From Comamonas granuli NBRC 101663 (GTDB taxonomy: Bacteria > Pseudomonadota > Gammaproteobacteria > Burkholderiales > Burkholderiaceae_C): a stretch of 64,000 nucleotides of DNA. Shown here in pieces: positions 34,217-41,865 of the stretch; position 1 is the stretch's first letter; each line of letters opens with the position of its first letter. The notes below the pieces were generated by a model. That model made no database searches. It was not told where the DNA came from and saw only the letters and a list, made by a program, of their open reading frames with translations. Location of the stretch: contig NZ_BBJX01000013.1 of the NCBI RefSeq assembly GCF_000739995.1, positions 87,572 to 151,571 of the forward strand, read 5' to 3'. A program made the translations under genes and the position numbers.

Positions 34217-35002
34217 CTATTCACCGAAGACGGCCCAGGCGCAATATGGGTGCAGTGGGCTGCGCCGTAGGCGCAGGTTGTTCAATCCCATGATCTCATT
34301 CAGAGCTTGCGTTTCTCCAGGAAAGAACTTGCAGTTAAGTTCGTCGAATGCAATCACTGAGCCACGTGTCAGACGCGGGATCAGCTTTTGCAATACTTTC
34401 AAAGTGGGCTCGTACAAGTCCATATCGAAAATCGCCAAGGACACAATCGCATGTGGGTTGTCGTCTAGCCAGCGATCAATGGTGATCGAGGCATCGCCCT
34501 TGATGAGTTCGAATTTCTTGAGATGCGCAAGAGGGGGGAAGGATTCGATAAGGGTCAGAATGCGCTCCAGCGTCTCTTCATAGTTTGTCAGAGTGGCCAG
34601 GTCGCCGGGTTGGTAGTCACCCCCGTCCTTCGCATGCACAGAAGGAAAGCCACCGAAGGTGTCAAATCCGCATATGGTGCGGCTGTGGTTGAATGGTTCG
34701 TAGATGCTGCGCAGGTTGATGAGTTGGGTCAGTGTCGCGCCCCATTGCACGCCAAACTCGCAAATCACGCCAGGGACATCAATGATCTTTTGGTACAGCT
34801 CGTTCAGATAGAGCAGTCGAGATAGAACGGTGACATTGGCCGTCACTAGGCTGTGTCGGTTCCAGCCATGTTCTCCAAAGTGTGGAAGCAACGCTTGCGT
34901 GGTAGCGAGCAATTCGTTGAGAGACGACAGCGTCTTTTCGGTGCGAAATGAGACGAGGTGCTTTTTGTTCGTCATTGCTTCAGAGCTTTGGTTCTGGTTC
35001 AT
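34217..35002 (-). CDS. TylF/CmcI-like SAM-dependent methyltransferase
   Basis: The 261-residue protein shows a class I methyltransferase core: GVICEFGVQWGATLTQLINL (SAM-binding loop, about residue 78-97), ICGFDTFGGFPS, FELIKGDASITIDRWL, and the TylF-type metal/substrate segment FDMDLYEPTLKVLQKLIPRL with IAFDELN. TylF relatives O-methylate sugars in macrolides and glycans. G+C of this gene is near 50% by eye, clearly below its surroundings, suggesting it was acquired separately. It probably methylates the sugar or polyol unit made by the island. Confidence 0.75.
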   Translation of the reverse strand: MNQNQSSEAMTNKKHLVSFRTEKTLSSLNELLATTQALLPHFGEHGWNRHSLVTANVTVLSRLLYLNELYQKIIDVPGVICEFGVQWGATLTQLINLRSIYEPFNHSRTICGFDTFGGFPSVHAKDGGDYQPGDLATLTNYEETLERILTLIESFPPLAHLKKFELIKGDASITIDRWLDDNPHAIVSLAIFDMDLYEPTLKVLQKLIPRLTRGSVIAFDELNCKFFPGETQALNEIMGLNNLRLRRSPLHPYCAWAVFGE

Positions 35003-35025
35003 TATCGAGTTCTCCTGGGTGTTTT

Positions 35026-36306
35026 TTATAGCAAGGCTTCAACCATGTCCGGCGCAAACACCGGAATTTTCTTGCGCTGTGCAACTTCCTGTCGCTCTGC
35101 GAAGGAGTCGTCAATGAAGATGGCGTCCTGGCAATCAATGTGATCCGACTTTTTTTCCTCGGCAGAGAGGTGGATCACCCGGTCGAACAGGGCCTGGAGC
35201 CTGTATTCGCGCAATGTGGCTTCGGGCGGCCGCTTGTGGCGGGTCAGCAGCGTGATGCGCTTGCCGTCCGAAATGGCCTTGTACAGGTAGCCAACCAATT
35301 GATGGTTCACCCGCCCCTGCACCAGCAGGCAATCGTCCAGGTCCACGAACACCTGGCTGTACTGGATGGCGATGCGATAGCGGTTGTCCAGGGCGCGATC
35401 GAGGACGATCGGGTAGGCGTTCGGGGTGATGCTCACGTCGCCATCGAAAGCGTCAAAGGCGCTGAGCAGTGCGAAGTTCACGCCCATGCAGCGAAAGAGG
35501 CCGGATGAACCGCCCAGGCGGGCGGCGACCTCGAGCAGGCGCGGGCGGCCTTGCGCGTCTTCGCGGGCCTGGAAGAACCAGGCCCCGCGGGGCTGGAGGG
35601 CTTGGTGGATCTGCTGTGCCCAGTGGGCAAACTCCGCCTGGAAGTCCGCACTGGGGCTGGTCCGTACGCTGATGCCATTGCTGACACGGTCGCGCCCGCG
35701 TGCGCAGTGGAAGCGCAAAGCGCCATGCCGGTCCGAGAAGCAATCGATGGTCCATTCCCGGCCTGGCAGGTACTCCTGCAGCAGCATGGCTTGGCCGGCA
35801 TGGCGGGCCAGGTGGGCCTGGGCCTGGGCGGCGGAATCCGCGCGCAGGCTGTTGCGGGCGCCGTAGCCTCGGTCCGGCTTGATGAAAATGGGGTACTGCG
35901 CGCTTTCGGTGTCGGCGAAGCGTTGCGCCAGGGGGATCCGGCCGTTCAGCAACTGGTAGGTGGCCGTCTTGGAGGCGCAGGCGGCGGTGGTGTCCGGACC
36001 CGAACCAATGACCTTGCAGCCTATGCGATCCGCTTGCTGCTGCAGGGTGTCGGCAACGGCATCCATGGCGGGATAGATGGCGTCGATGCGCTGTTCACGC
36101 ACCACCCGTGCCATGGCCTCGACAAAGTCGGGCGCGTGGTGGAAAGGCAATCCATCGATGTAGCGCTCGTACACGAACCGGCCGTGGTCCTCCACGCTGG
36201 AGGCGCCCACCAACTCAAAATGCGTGGAAAAGCGCAGCGAACGGTGGATTTCCAGCCCGATTTCCGATCCGCAGGGAAAAACGAGGATGCGCTTGGCGGT
36301 AGGCAT
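35026..36306 (-). CDS. ATP-grasp ligase fused to a HAD-like domain
   Basis: This is a 426-residue fusion. Residues 1-310 form a pre-ATP-grasp plus ATP-grasp fold (ILVFPCGSEIGLEIHRSL, YPIFIKPDRGYGARNSLRAD, QEYLPGREWTIDCF, RPRLLEVAARLGGSSGLF). Residues about 315-426 form a HAD-type domain with the DxD nucleophile motif VFVDLDDCLLVQG, the T/S motif LLTRHK and the acid motif AIFIDDSFAER. ATP-grasp enzymes make amide or ester bonds through acyl-phosphates; HAD domains are mostly phosphatases. The combination could ligate an acyl or amino-acid group and dephosphorylate an intermediate. It is the first gene of the four-gene minus-strand island unit. Confidence 0.78.
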   Translation of the reverse strand: MPTAKRILVFPCGSEIGLEIHRSLRFSTHFELVGASSVEDHGRFVYERYIDGLPFHHAPDFVEAMARVVREQRIDAIYPAMDAVADTLQQQADRIGCKVIGSGPDTTAACASKTATYQLLNGRIPLAQRFADTESAQYPIFIKPDRGYGARNSLRADSAAQAQAHLARHAGQAMLLQEYLPGREWTIDCFSDRHGALRFHCARGRDRVSNGISVRTSPSADFQAEFAHWAQQIHQALQPRGAWFFQAREDAQGRPRLLEVAARLGGSSGLFRCMGVNFALLSAFDAFDGDVSITPNAYPIVLDRALDNRYRIAIQYSQVFVDLDDCLLVQGRVNHQLVGYLYKAISDGKRITLLTRHKRPPEATLREYRLQALFDRVIHLSAEEKKSDHIDCQDAIFIDDSFAERQEVAQRKKIPVFAPDMVEALL

Positions 36307-36401
36307 GGGATGGCGTGGCTTTGTAATGCGGCTGGTAGACGGCGCATTGTGGTCCAGCCTGGCGCATGCCGCGTGCGTGCCCCCTTAATTTCCGGCGGTA
36401 C

Positions 36402-37613
36402 TCAGCGCTGCAGCAACTGCAGGACCTGCTGCGGCAACTGGTTGGCCTGGGCCACCATGGCGGTGCCGGCCTGCTGCAGGATTTGCGTGCGCGAGAGGTT
36501 GGCGGTTTCCTTGGCAAAGTCGGCGTCGATGATGCGTCCGCGCGAGGCGGCCAGGTTCTCGACCATGATGTCGATGTTGGAGACAGAGCTTTCGAAGCGG
36601 CTCTGCAATGCCCCCAGGCTGGCGCGGGCCGAGTTGACCTGGTCGATGGCGTTGTCGATCTTGCGGAGTGCGACCCAGGCTTCGGCCTGTGTCGAGATGT
36701 TGATCGTGTCGATCCCTGTGACGGCGGGCCCCGTCGCTGCAGCAACGATGACGCTTGCGTCGGCAAATCCCGTGGTCGTGACTGCAAACCCAGAAAAGAC
36801 AATGTCCGCAGATGTGATGGCGTTGCCGGATGCGTCTACTTTCGATGACCTGAAATCCACAGAGAAGCCCTTGACGGCATCGCCCGAGAGGAAGGCCGTG
36901 ATCCCGGTATCCACCGATTTGCGGTTGATGGCCTCGATCACCTGGCCCAGGCGTTCAGAAGCGGAGTGTGCCTTGGCCAGCGTACCCAGGTCGGTGGTCA
37001 CGCCATCGACTGTGATTTGCAGTGAACTCGTGGTGGCATTCAGCCCCGTGATGTTGGATGCGCCGATGCTCGTGATGCTGCTGGTACCAAAAGCGATGCT
37101 GGCCAGGCCCTTGGCCGTGGTATCGGTCAGGGCGCCGACGGTGATGGTGTCGCCGGAATTGGCGCCGATTTGGAACACGGCGCCGGAGAAGGTGCCGTCC
37201 AGAATTCTGGTGCCGTTGAAGCTCGACTGCTTGGCCACGCGGTCGATCTCGTCGCGCAACTGGTTCACCTCGGCCTGCAGGGCTTCGCGGTCGGACTTGC
37301 TGTTGGTGGCGTTGCCGGCCTGCACGGCCAGCTCGCGCATGCGCTGCAGCATGTCGCCCACCTTGCCCAGGGCGCCTTCTGCGGTCTGCGCCAGCGAAAT
37401 GCCGTCGTTGGCATTGCGCGAAGCCACCGTCAGGCCCCTGACCTGGGTGTTCATGCGCTCGGAGATGGCCAGGCCGGCGGCATCGTCCTTGGCACTGTTC
37501 ACGCGCAGGCCCGAGGACAGGCGCTGCATGGAAACGGCCAGGGAGCCGGCCGAGAGGCCCAGGTTGCGCTGTGCGTTGAGGGAAGCGATATTGGTGTTGA
37601 TGGTCGAGGCCAT
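36402..37613 (-). CDS. fliC: Flagellin FliC1
   Basis: Start 37613 gives 403 residues with the flagellin D0/D1 ends MASTINTNIASLNAQRNLGL, QRLSSGLRVNSAKDDAAGLA, and the C-terminal SRTQILQQAGTAMVAQANQL with PQQVLQLLQR. The central 170-290 region is the exposed variable domain, rich in T/S/A, and contains many possible O-glycosylation sites. AAGGAG lies before the start. It is divergent from the second flagellin, with which it shares long identical blocks. No convincing sigma-28 promoter was found upstream. It may be the minor flagellin. Confidence 0.95.
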   Translation of the reverse strand: MASTINTNIASLNAQRNLGLSAGSLAVSMQRLSSGLRVNSAKDDAAGLAISERMNTQVRGLTVASRNANDGISLAQTAEGALGKVGDMLQRMRELAVQAGNATNSKSDREALQAEVNQLRDEIDRVAKQSSFNGTRILDGTFSGAVFQIGANSGDTITVGALTDTTAKGLASIAFGTSSITSIGASNITGLNATTSSLQITVDGVTTDLGTLAKAHSASERLGQVIEAINRKSVDTGITAFLSGDAVKGFSVDFRSSKVDASGNAITSADIVFSGFAVTTTGFADASVIVAAATGPAVTGIDTINISTQAEAWVALRKIDNAIDQVNSARASLGALQSRFESSVSNIDIMVENLAASRGRIIDADFAKETANLSRTQILQQAGTAMVAQANQLPQQVLQLLQR

Positions 37614-38042
37614 TGCAGAACTCCTTGAGACAGGAAATTTCGGCATTGCTGCCGTGGCCAAGGACACCATGGACTGGCTGGTAACCCTAGCGTTGGGTGA
37701 ATTCTTTCGCAGCGCGGCCTGGGGCAGCGGGGGGAAAAACGGGGGAAACCACGCCCAATAGCGCGGTTTGCAGGGGGCTGGACTGCGCCCAGAGTCCCAG
37801 GGCAGCGGCTCTGGCGCGCAGGGGCTTCCGGGAGGAGGGTTGGCGGGACGCCGAATATTTTTTGTTACGAACGCCTAAAGTTCCGCGGGGGGTTCCCGAT
37901 AACCCATGCAACAAGTTCACTGAATTTGTTGACCGGCAGGCGATGGGTTTCTGTTGTGGCTGCTCCGGTCTGGGATGCTGGCGCCAGCGCCAGTGGTTTG
38001 ACCGACGGCTCGGCCGGGATTCGTAATCAAGGAGTGTTTCAA
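37614..38042. promoter_or_regulatory. Divergent intergenic region between the two flagellin genes (429 bp)
   Basis: No gene is seen here. The right half holds the sigma-28 promoter of fliC2 (37876-37902) and a long leader before the fliC2 start at 38043. The left half carries only the AAGGAG site for fliC1 and a weak GCCGAAAT element without a matching -35. The middle (about 37720-37850) is G-rich. The region is bounded on both sides by highly similar flagellin 5' coding sequence in inverted orientation. Confidence 0.7.
37876..37902 (+). promoter_or_regulatory. Sigma-28 (FliA) promoter of fliC2
   Basis: TAAAGTTC (37876-37883), 11 bases, then CCCGATAA (37895-37902): seven of eight matches to each half of the TAAAGTTT-N11-GCCGATAA consensus at exact spacing, the best flagellar promoter in the window. 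It leaves a leader of about 135 bases before the fliC2 ATG. Confidence 0.9.
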
Positions 38043-39245
38043 ATGGCCTTAAATATCAATACCAACGTGACTGCCCTCACTGCCCAGCGCAATCTGGGCC
38101 TCTCGGCCAGTTCGATGGCAGTCTCCATGCAGCGCTTGTCCTCGGGCCTGCGCGTGAACAGTGCCAAGGACGATGCCGCCGGCCTGGCCATCTCCGAGCG
38201 CATGAACACGCAGGTCAAGGGTTTGACGGTGGCTTCGCGCAATGCCAACGACGGCATTTCGCTGGCGCAGACCGCGGAAGGCGCCCTGGGTAAGGTGGGC
38301 GACATGCTGCAGCGCATGCGCGAGCTGGCCGTGCAATCGGGCAACGCCACCAACAGCAAGTCCGACCGCGAAGCCCTGCAGGCCGAGGTGAACCAGTTGC
38401 GCGACGAGATCGACCGCGTGGCCAAGCAGACCAACTTCAACGGCACCAAGATTCTTGATGGCGGCTTTGCTGGTGCCGTGTTCCAGGTGGGTGCGAACTC
38501 GGGCGAGAACATCACCGTGGGCGCCCTGACCAATTCCACGGCCAAGGGCCTGGCCAGCGTTCAATTCGGCACCAGCAGCGTCACGAACATCTCGGCCGCA
38601 ACCGTTTCCAGCCTGAGTGCCACGACGAGCTCGCTGCAAATCACCGTCGATGGGGTGACCACCGACCTGGGCAAGCTGGCCAAGGCCAACTCCGCCAGCG
38701 AGCGTATGGGTCAGGTTGTCGAGGCCATCAACCGCAAGTCCTCCGACACCGGGGTGACGGCGTTCCTTTCGGGCGATAGCGTCAAAGGGTTCTCGGTGGA
38801 ATTCCGATCGGCCAAGGTGGATGCATCGGGCAATGCGGTGACGGGCATTACATTCTCGGGTTTTGATGCCAGCACCACGGGCATCAGCAATGCGGGCGTG
38901 AGCATTGTGGCTGCCACGGGCACCTCCATCACTGGCATTGACACGATCAGCATCGAAACCCAGGCCGATGCTTGGGTGGCGCTCAAGAAGATTGATAGCG
39001 CCATTGACCAGGTCAACACGGCGCGTGCACAGTTGGGTGCACTGCAGAGCCGCTTTGAGAATTCGGTGGGCAACATCGACATCCAGACGGAAAATCTGTC
39101 GGCGTCGCGCGGACGCATCGTGGATGCGGATTTCGCCAAGGAAACCGGAAGCCTCACGCGCTCGCAGATCCTGCAGCAGGCCGGTGTTGCCATGGTGTCG
39201 CAGGCCAATCAGTTGCCGCAGCAGGTCCTGTCTCTCCTGCGTTGA
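38043..39245 (+). CDS. fliC: Flagellin FliC2
   Basis: The 400-residue flagellin starts MALNINTNVTALTAQRNLGL after an AAGGAG site, with the conserved D0/D1 N-terminus and the C-terminus SLTRSQILQQAGVAMVSQAN. The variable part (about 170-290) is related to that of FliC1 but diverged. It is driven by a near-perfect sigma-28 promoter and followed by an intrinsic terminator. It is probably the main filament subunit and the likely target of the neighbouring glycosylation genes. Confidence 0.96.
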   Translation: MALNINTNVTALTAQRNLGLSASSMAVSMQRLSSGLRVNSAKDDAAGLAISERMNTQVKGLTVASRNANDGISLAQTAEGALGKVGDMLQRMRELAVQSGNATNSKSDREALQAEVNQLRDEIDRVAKQTNFNGTKILDGGFAGAVFQVGANSGENITVGALTNSTAKGLASVQFGTSSVTNISAATVSSLSATTSSLQITVDGVTTDLGKLAKANSASERMGQVVEAINRKSSDTGVTAFLSGDSVKGFSVEFRSAKVDASGNAVTGITFSGFDASTTGISNAGVSIVAATGTSITGIDTISIETQADAWVALKKIDSAIDQVNTARAQLGALQSRFENSVGNIDIQTENLSASRGRIVDADFAKETGSLTRSQILQQAGVAMVSQANQLPQQVLSLLR

Positions 39246-39287
39246 ACTGAGGGGCATATCAGGGCCGGGGCACTGCCCGGCCTTGCG

Positions 39288-39322
39288 AAGCGGCGTAGGG
39301 CACTGTCCCTGCGCCGCTTTTC
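39288..39322 (+). terminator. Intrinsic terminator of fliC2
   Basis: AAGCGGCGTAGGG (39288-39300) pairs with CCCTGCGCCGCTT (39307-39319; one wobble pair), followed by TTT. It starts 43 bases after the fliC2 stop and should end a highly expressed flagellin transcript. Confidence 0.85.
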
Positions 39323-39340
39323 CGGCTTTTGCCTGGCGCT

Positions 39341-39377
39341 GGTTTTGCAAAAATCACGCGGTGGTTTTTGCAAAACC
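39341..39377. promoter_or_regulatory. Long hairpin upstream of fliD
   Basis: GGTTTTGCAAAAA (39341-39353) and TTTTTGCAAAACC (39365-39377) are perfect complements; the loop itself contains CAC/GTG pairing. The element ends 18 bases before the AGGAGG ribosome-binding site of fliD. It is neither a plain terminator (no trailing U-run) nor the family repeat. It may be a protein-binding palindrome (each arm holds TTTTGCAAAA) or an RNA structure controlling fliD. Confidence 0.7.
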
Positions 39378-39406
39378 CTTACCATGGGCTTGATCAGGAG
39401 GTTGAC

Positions 39407-40840
39407 ATGGCCATTTCATCGACCGGCATTGGCAGTGGACTGGATGTCGAGGGCATTGTCTCCAAGCTCGTGGCACTGGAAAAGCGGCCCATTGCCAAGC
39501 TCCAGACGACGGCTGCGTCCATCCAGTCCAAGATCTCGACCTTTTCGCAGGTCAAGTCGCTCATGTCGACGTTCTCCGACGCGGCGGCCAAGCTCACGCG
39601 CGACAGCGGTTGGAATGCGATGAAGGCCACGTCCTCCAACGAAAAGGCGGTCGCGGTCAGCATCACGGGCATTGCCAGCACCACGTCGTTCGGCATGAGC
39701 GTGCAGAAGCTGGCGCGTGCGCAGTCCGTGGCGACAGCCGCCAACCCGGTGCTCGATGCCCCTGTGGGCGGTGGCGTGCTGACCCTGCAGCTCGGCACCT
39801 GGAAGGATACGGACACCTCGCCCACCTTTGCCCCGGGCACCGCGGATGCGGTCACCATCTCGGTGGATGCGGCCGACTCTCTGACCAAGATCGCCGTGGC
39901 CATCAATGAAAAAAATGCCGGTGTGTCCGCGACGGTGCTGCGCGATGCCTCGGGCGAGCGCCTGTTGCTGCGTTCCAAGGCCACCGGAGAGGCCTCGGGG
40001 TTTCGCATCCAGGTGGCAGAGGACCCGGGGGCGCCGGGCCTGTCGGCCCTGGCGTTTGACCCGGAGAACGCGCCGGGCACGGGCATGGCGGCGCAGGCAG
40101 CCCAGTATGCCCAGAATACCCAGGCCAAGATCAACGGCATTGCTGTTTCCTCGGCCGATAACACCTTTGCCGACGCCATTCCGGGCCTGAGCATCAAGGT
40201 CTCGGAGGTCACCACGACGGACGCCGAGATCGCGGTGAGCCCGGACAACGCGGCGGTGAAAAAGAACATCACGGATTTCGTCGACGCCTTCAACGCCCTC
40301 AACGACCTGCTGGGCACGTCGACCAAGTACGACGAGGAAACCAAGACGGCGGGCGTGCTCCAGGGCGACAGCTCTGCCGTGGGGCTGCTCAATGCGCTGC
40401 GCCAGCAGGTGACGGCCACCATGGGCGGCGATGGCGCCTTCAAACGGCTCTCCGACATCGGTATCGAGATGCAGCGCGGGGGCAAGCTGACGGTGGACGC
40501 CAGCAAGCTCGACAAGGCCTTGAAGGACCCCGACGCCGTCAAGGCCATGTTCGCCAGCAGTACGGCCAAGGGTGCGGTGGCCGATGGCCTGGCCGTGAAG
40601 ATCAAGGGCTATCTCTCCGGGCTGCTGTCGTTCAATGGCGTGATGGACAGCAAGTCCGATGCCCTCAGCGCCGCAGCCAAGCGCAACACAACGGAGCAGG
40701 ACAAGGTGTCGGAGCGCGCCGCCGTCCTGGAAAAGCGCCTGCGCGCGCAGTATTCCGCGCTGGACAAGCAAATGGGGTCGCTCTCGGCGCTCAACAGCTA
40801 CGTGGCACAGCAGGTCAGCCAATGGAACAAGAGCCGCTGA
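39407..40840 (+). CDS. fliD: Filament cap protein FliD (HAP2)
   Basis: The 477-residue protein starts MAISSTGIGSGLDVEGIVSK, five bases after AGGAGG. It has the FliD N-terminal coiled coil (VALEKRPIAKLQTTAASIQS) and C-terminal part (VKKNITDFVDAFNALNDLLG, and near the end SALDKQMGSLSALNSYVAQQ). It forms the cap that folds flagellin subunits at the filament tip. It lies between the flagellins and fliS; a hairpin precedes it. Confidence 0.96.
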   Translation: MAISSTGIGSGLDVEGIVSKLVALEKRPIAKLQTTAASIQSKISTFSQVKSLMSTFSDAAAKLTRDSGWNAMKATSSNEKAVAVSITGIASTTSFGMSVQKLARAQSVATAANPVLDAPVGGGVLTLQLGTWKDTDTSPTFAPGTADAVTISVDAADSLTKIAVAINEKNAGVSATVLRDASGERLLLRSKATGEASGFRIQVAEDPGAPGLSALAFDPENAPGTGMAAQAAQYAQNTQAKINGIAVSSADNTFADAIPGLSIKVSEVTTTDAEIAVSPDNAAVKKNITDFVDAFNALNDLLGTSTKYDEETKTAGVLQGDSSAVGLLNALRQQVTATMGGDGAFKRLSDIGIEMQRGGKLTVDASKLDKALKDPDAVKAMFASSTAKGAVADGLAVKIKGYLSGLLSFNGVMDSKSDALSAAAKRNTTEQDKVSERAAVLEKRLRAQYSALDKQMGSLSALNSYVAQQVSQWNKSR

Positions 40841-40912
40841 GCCGCCCTGTGCCGCATGGCTCCATGGTGCGATGAGAGGGGCATTTGCGGCGCAATCCGA
40901 CCCCTGTGGTGC

Positions 40913-40939
40913 TTGAGTTTGCCAATGAACTGCCGATAA
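40913..40939 (+). promoter_or_regulatory. Sigma-28 (FliA) promoter of fliST
   Basis: TTGAGTTT (40913-40920), 11 bases, then GCCGATAA (40932-40939). The -10 element is a perfect consensus and the -35 matches six of eight, at exact spacing. It lies 31 bases before the fliS ATG, so fliS-fliT can be transcribed without fliD. Confidence 0.85.
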
Positions 40940-40970
40940 CAAAAACAGGTAGCACATGAAGGAGCAGTCG

Positions 40971-41390
40971 ATGTACACCCCGGTCAGTTCTCGCGCAGCC
41001 ACGGCATATCGGCAGGTGGGCGTTCAGTCCTGTGTCGATGGGGCAACGCCGCACATGCTGATCAAGATGTTGTTCGATGGTCTGATGCAGTCGCTCCACG
41101 CGGCGCGCGGTGCCATGCAGCGTGGCGAGATCGAGGAAAAGGGACGCCACTTGAGCAAGGCGGTGCGCATCCTGGACGAGGGCCTCAAAGGCGCGCTCAA
41201 CCCGGCACAGGGCGGGGAACTCGCCGACAACCTGCGGCTGTTGTATGCCTACAGCATCCGGCAATTGACACTGGCCAATCTGCGCAACGATGCCTCCCTG
41301 GTGGAAGAGGTGGTGCAGTTGATCGCGCCCGTCGCGCAGAGTTGGGAAGAAATCGGTGCGGCTGCAAGCACTGCAGGAACTCAAGAATAA
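40971..41390 (+). CDS. fliS: Flagellin chaperone FliS
   Basis: ATG 40971 follows AAGGAGC and yields 139 residues, all helical, with the FliS motifs YRQVGVQSCVDGATPHMLIK, MLFDGLMQSLHAARGAMQRG, KGRHLSKAVRILDEGLKGAL and LLYAYSIRQLTLANLRND. It binds the flagellin C-terminus to prevent premature polymerisation. An ATG at 40956 is inside the ribosome-binding region and less likely. fliT follows immediately. Confidence 0.95.
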   Translation: MYTPVSSRAATAYRQVGVQSCVDGATPHMLIKMLFDGLMQSLHAARGAMQRGEIEEKGRHLSKAVRILDEGLKGALNPAQGGELADNLRLLYAYSIRQLTLANLRNDASLVEEVVQLIAPVAQSWEEIGAAASTAGTQE

Positions 41391-41401
41391 AAGGTTGGAT
41401 G

Positions 41402-41701
41402 ATGTCCGATATGCTGATCGACTACTACAAGGCCATCGAAGACAGCAGCCTCAAGATGCTCGAAGCCGCCCGTGCCAGCGACTGGGATGGCGTGGTGCGC
41501 TACGAAGGCGCTTGCGCCGTGCTGATCGAGGAGCTGCGGTTCAAGTCGCAGGAGCACGAGCTCCCGCCCGAGCACCGCAAGGAAAAGACCCGCATCATGC
41601 AGCGCATCCTGCGCAACGACGCGCAGATCCGCATCCTGGCCGAGCCCTGGCTGGCCCAGTTCGAGCACCTGTTCGACGGGCAGCCGCAGACCATGCATTG
41701 A
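41402..41701 (+). CDS. fliT: FliD chaperone FliT
   Basis: The 99-residue helical protein (SDMLIDYYKAIEDSSLKMLE, KEKTRIMQRILRNDAQIRIL) resembles FliT-family chaperones, although the family is weakly conserved. AAGG sits seven bases before ATG 41402; ATG 41399 is also possible. It follows fliS by 11 bases, the standard fliD-fliS-fliT order. In enterics FliT also antagonises FlhDC; whether it does so here cannot be seen. Confidence 0.85.
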   Translation: MSDMLIDYYKAIEDSSLKMLEAARASDWDGVVRYEGACAVLIEELRFKSQEHELPPEHRKEKTRIMQRILRNDAQIRILAEPWLAQFEHLFDGQPQTMH

Positions 41702-41762
41702 ATGCAGGGGCGGCGTGGTGGCGCTGCACCGGGTTGGCCCCCTGGCGACCCGGCCCATGCAA

Positions 41763-41796
41763 AAAGCCGGCACCGCGAGGTGGCCGGCTTTTTTTA
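41763..41796. terminator. Bidirectional intrinsic terminator between fliT and fliE
   Basis: AAAGCCGGCACC (41763-41774), loop GCGA, then GGTGGCCGGCTTT with one bulge, followed by TTTT. An A-run on the left and T-run on the right let it work for the convergent fliT and fliE transcripts. A palindromic repeat copy follows at once. Confidence 0.9.
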
Positions 41797-41799
41797 TGG

Positions 41800-41853
41800 A
41801 AAAAATGGCTTTGGCGCTTTCTGGTCAAGCGCAAACAGCTATCAAATCAGTAG
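41800..41853. repeat. Comamonadaceae-type short repeat, copy 4 (fliT/fliE gap)
   Basis: AAAAAATGGCT, TTGGCGCTTT, CTGGTC, AAGCGCAAACAGCTATCAAATCAGTAG: the usual order of elements with a weaker outer stem. It lies between the terminator and the end of fliE. Confidence 0.75.
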
Positions 41854-41865
41854 TAAAACACCAGC

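Noticed and set aside
40956..40970. fliS start at ATG 40956
   Set aside because: It would put the AAGGAGC ribosome-binding site inside the gene and add residues outside the family pattern.
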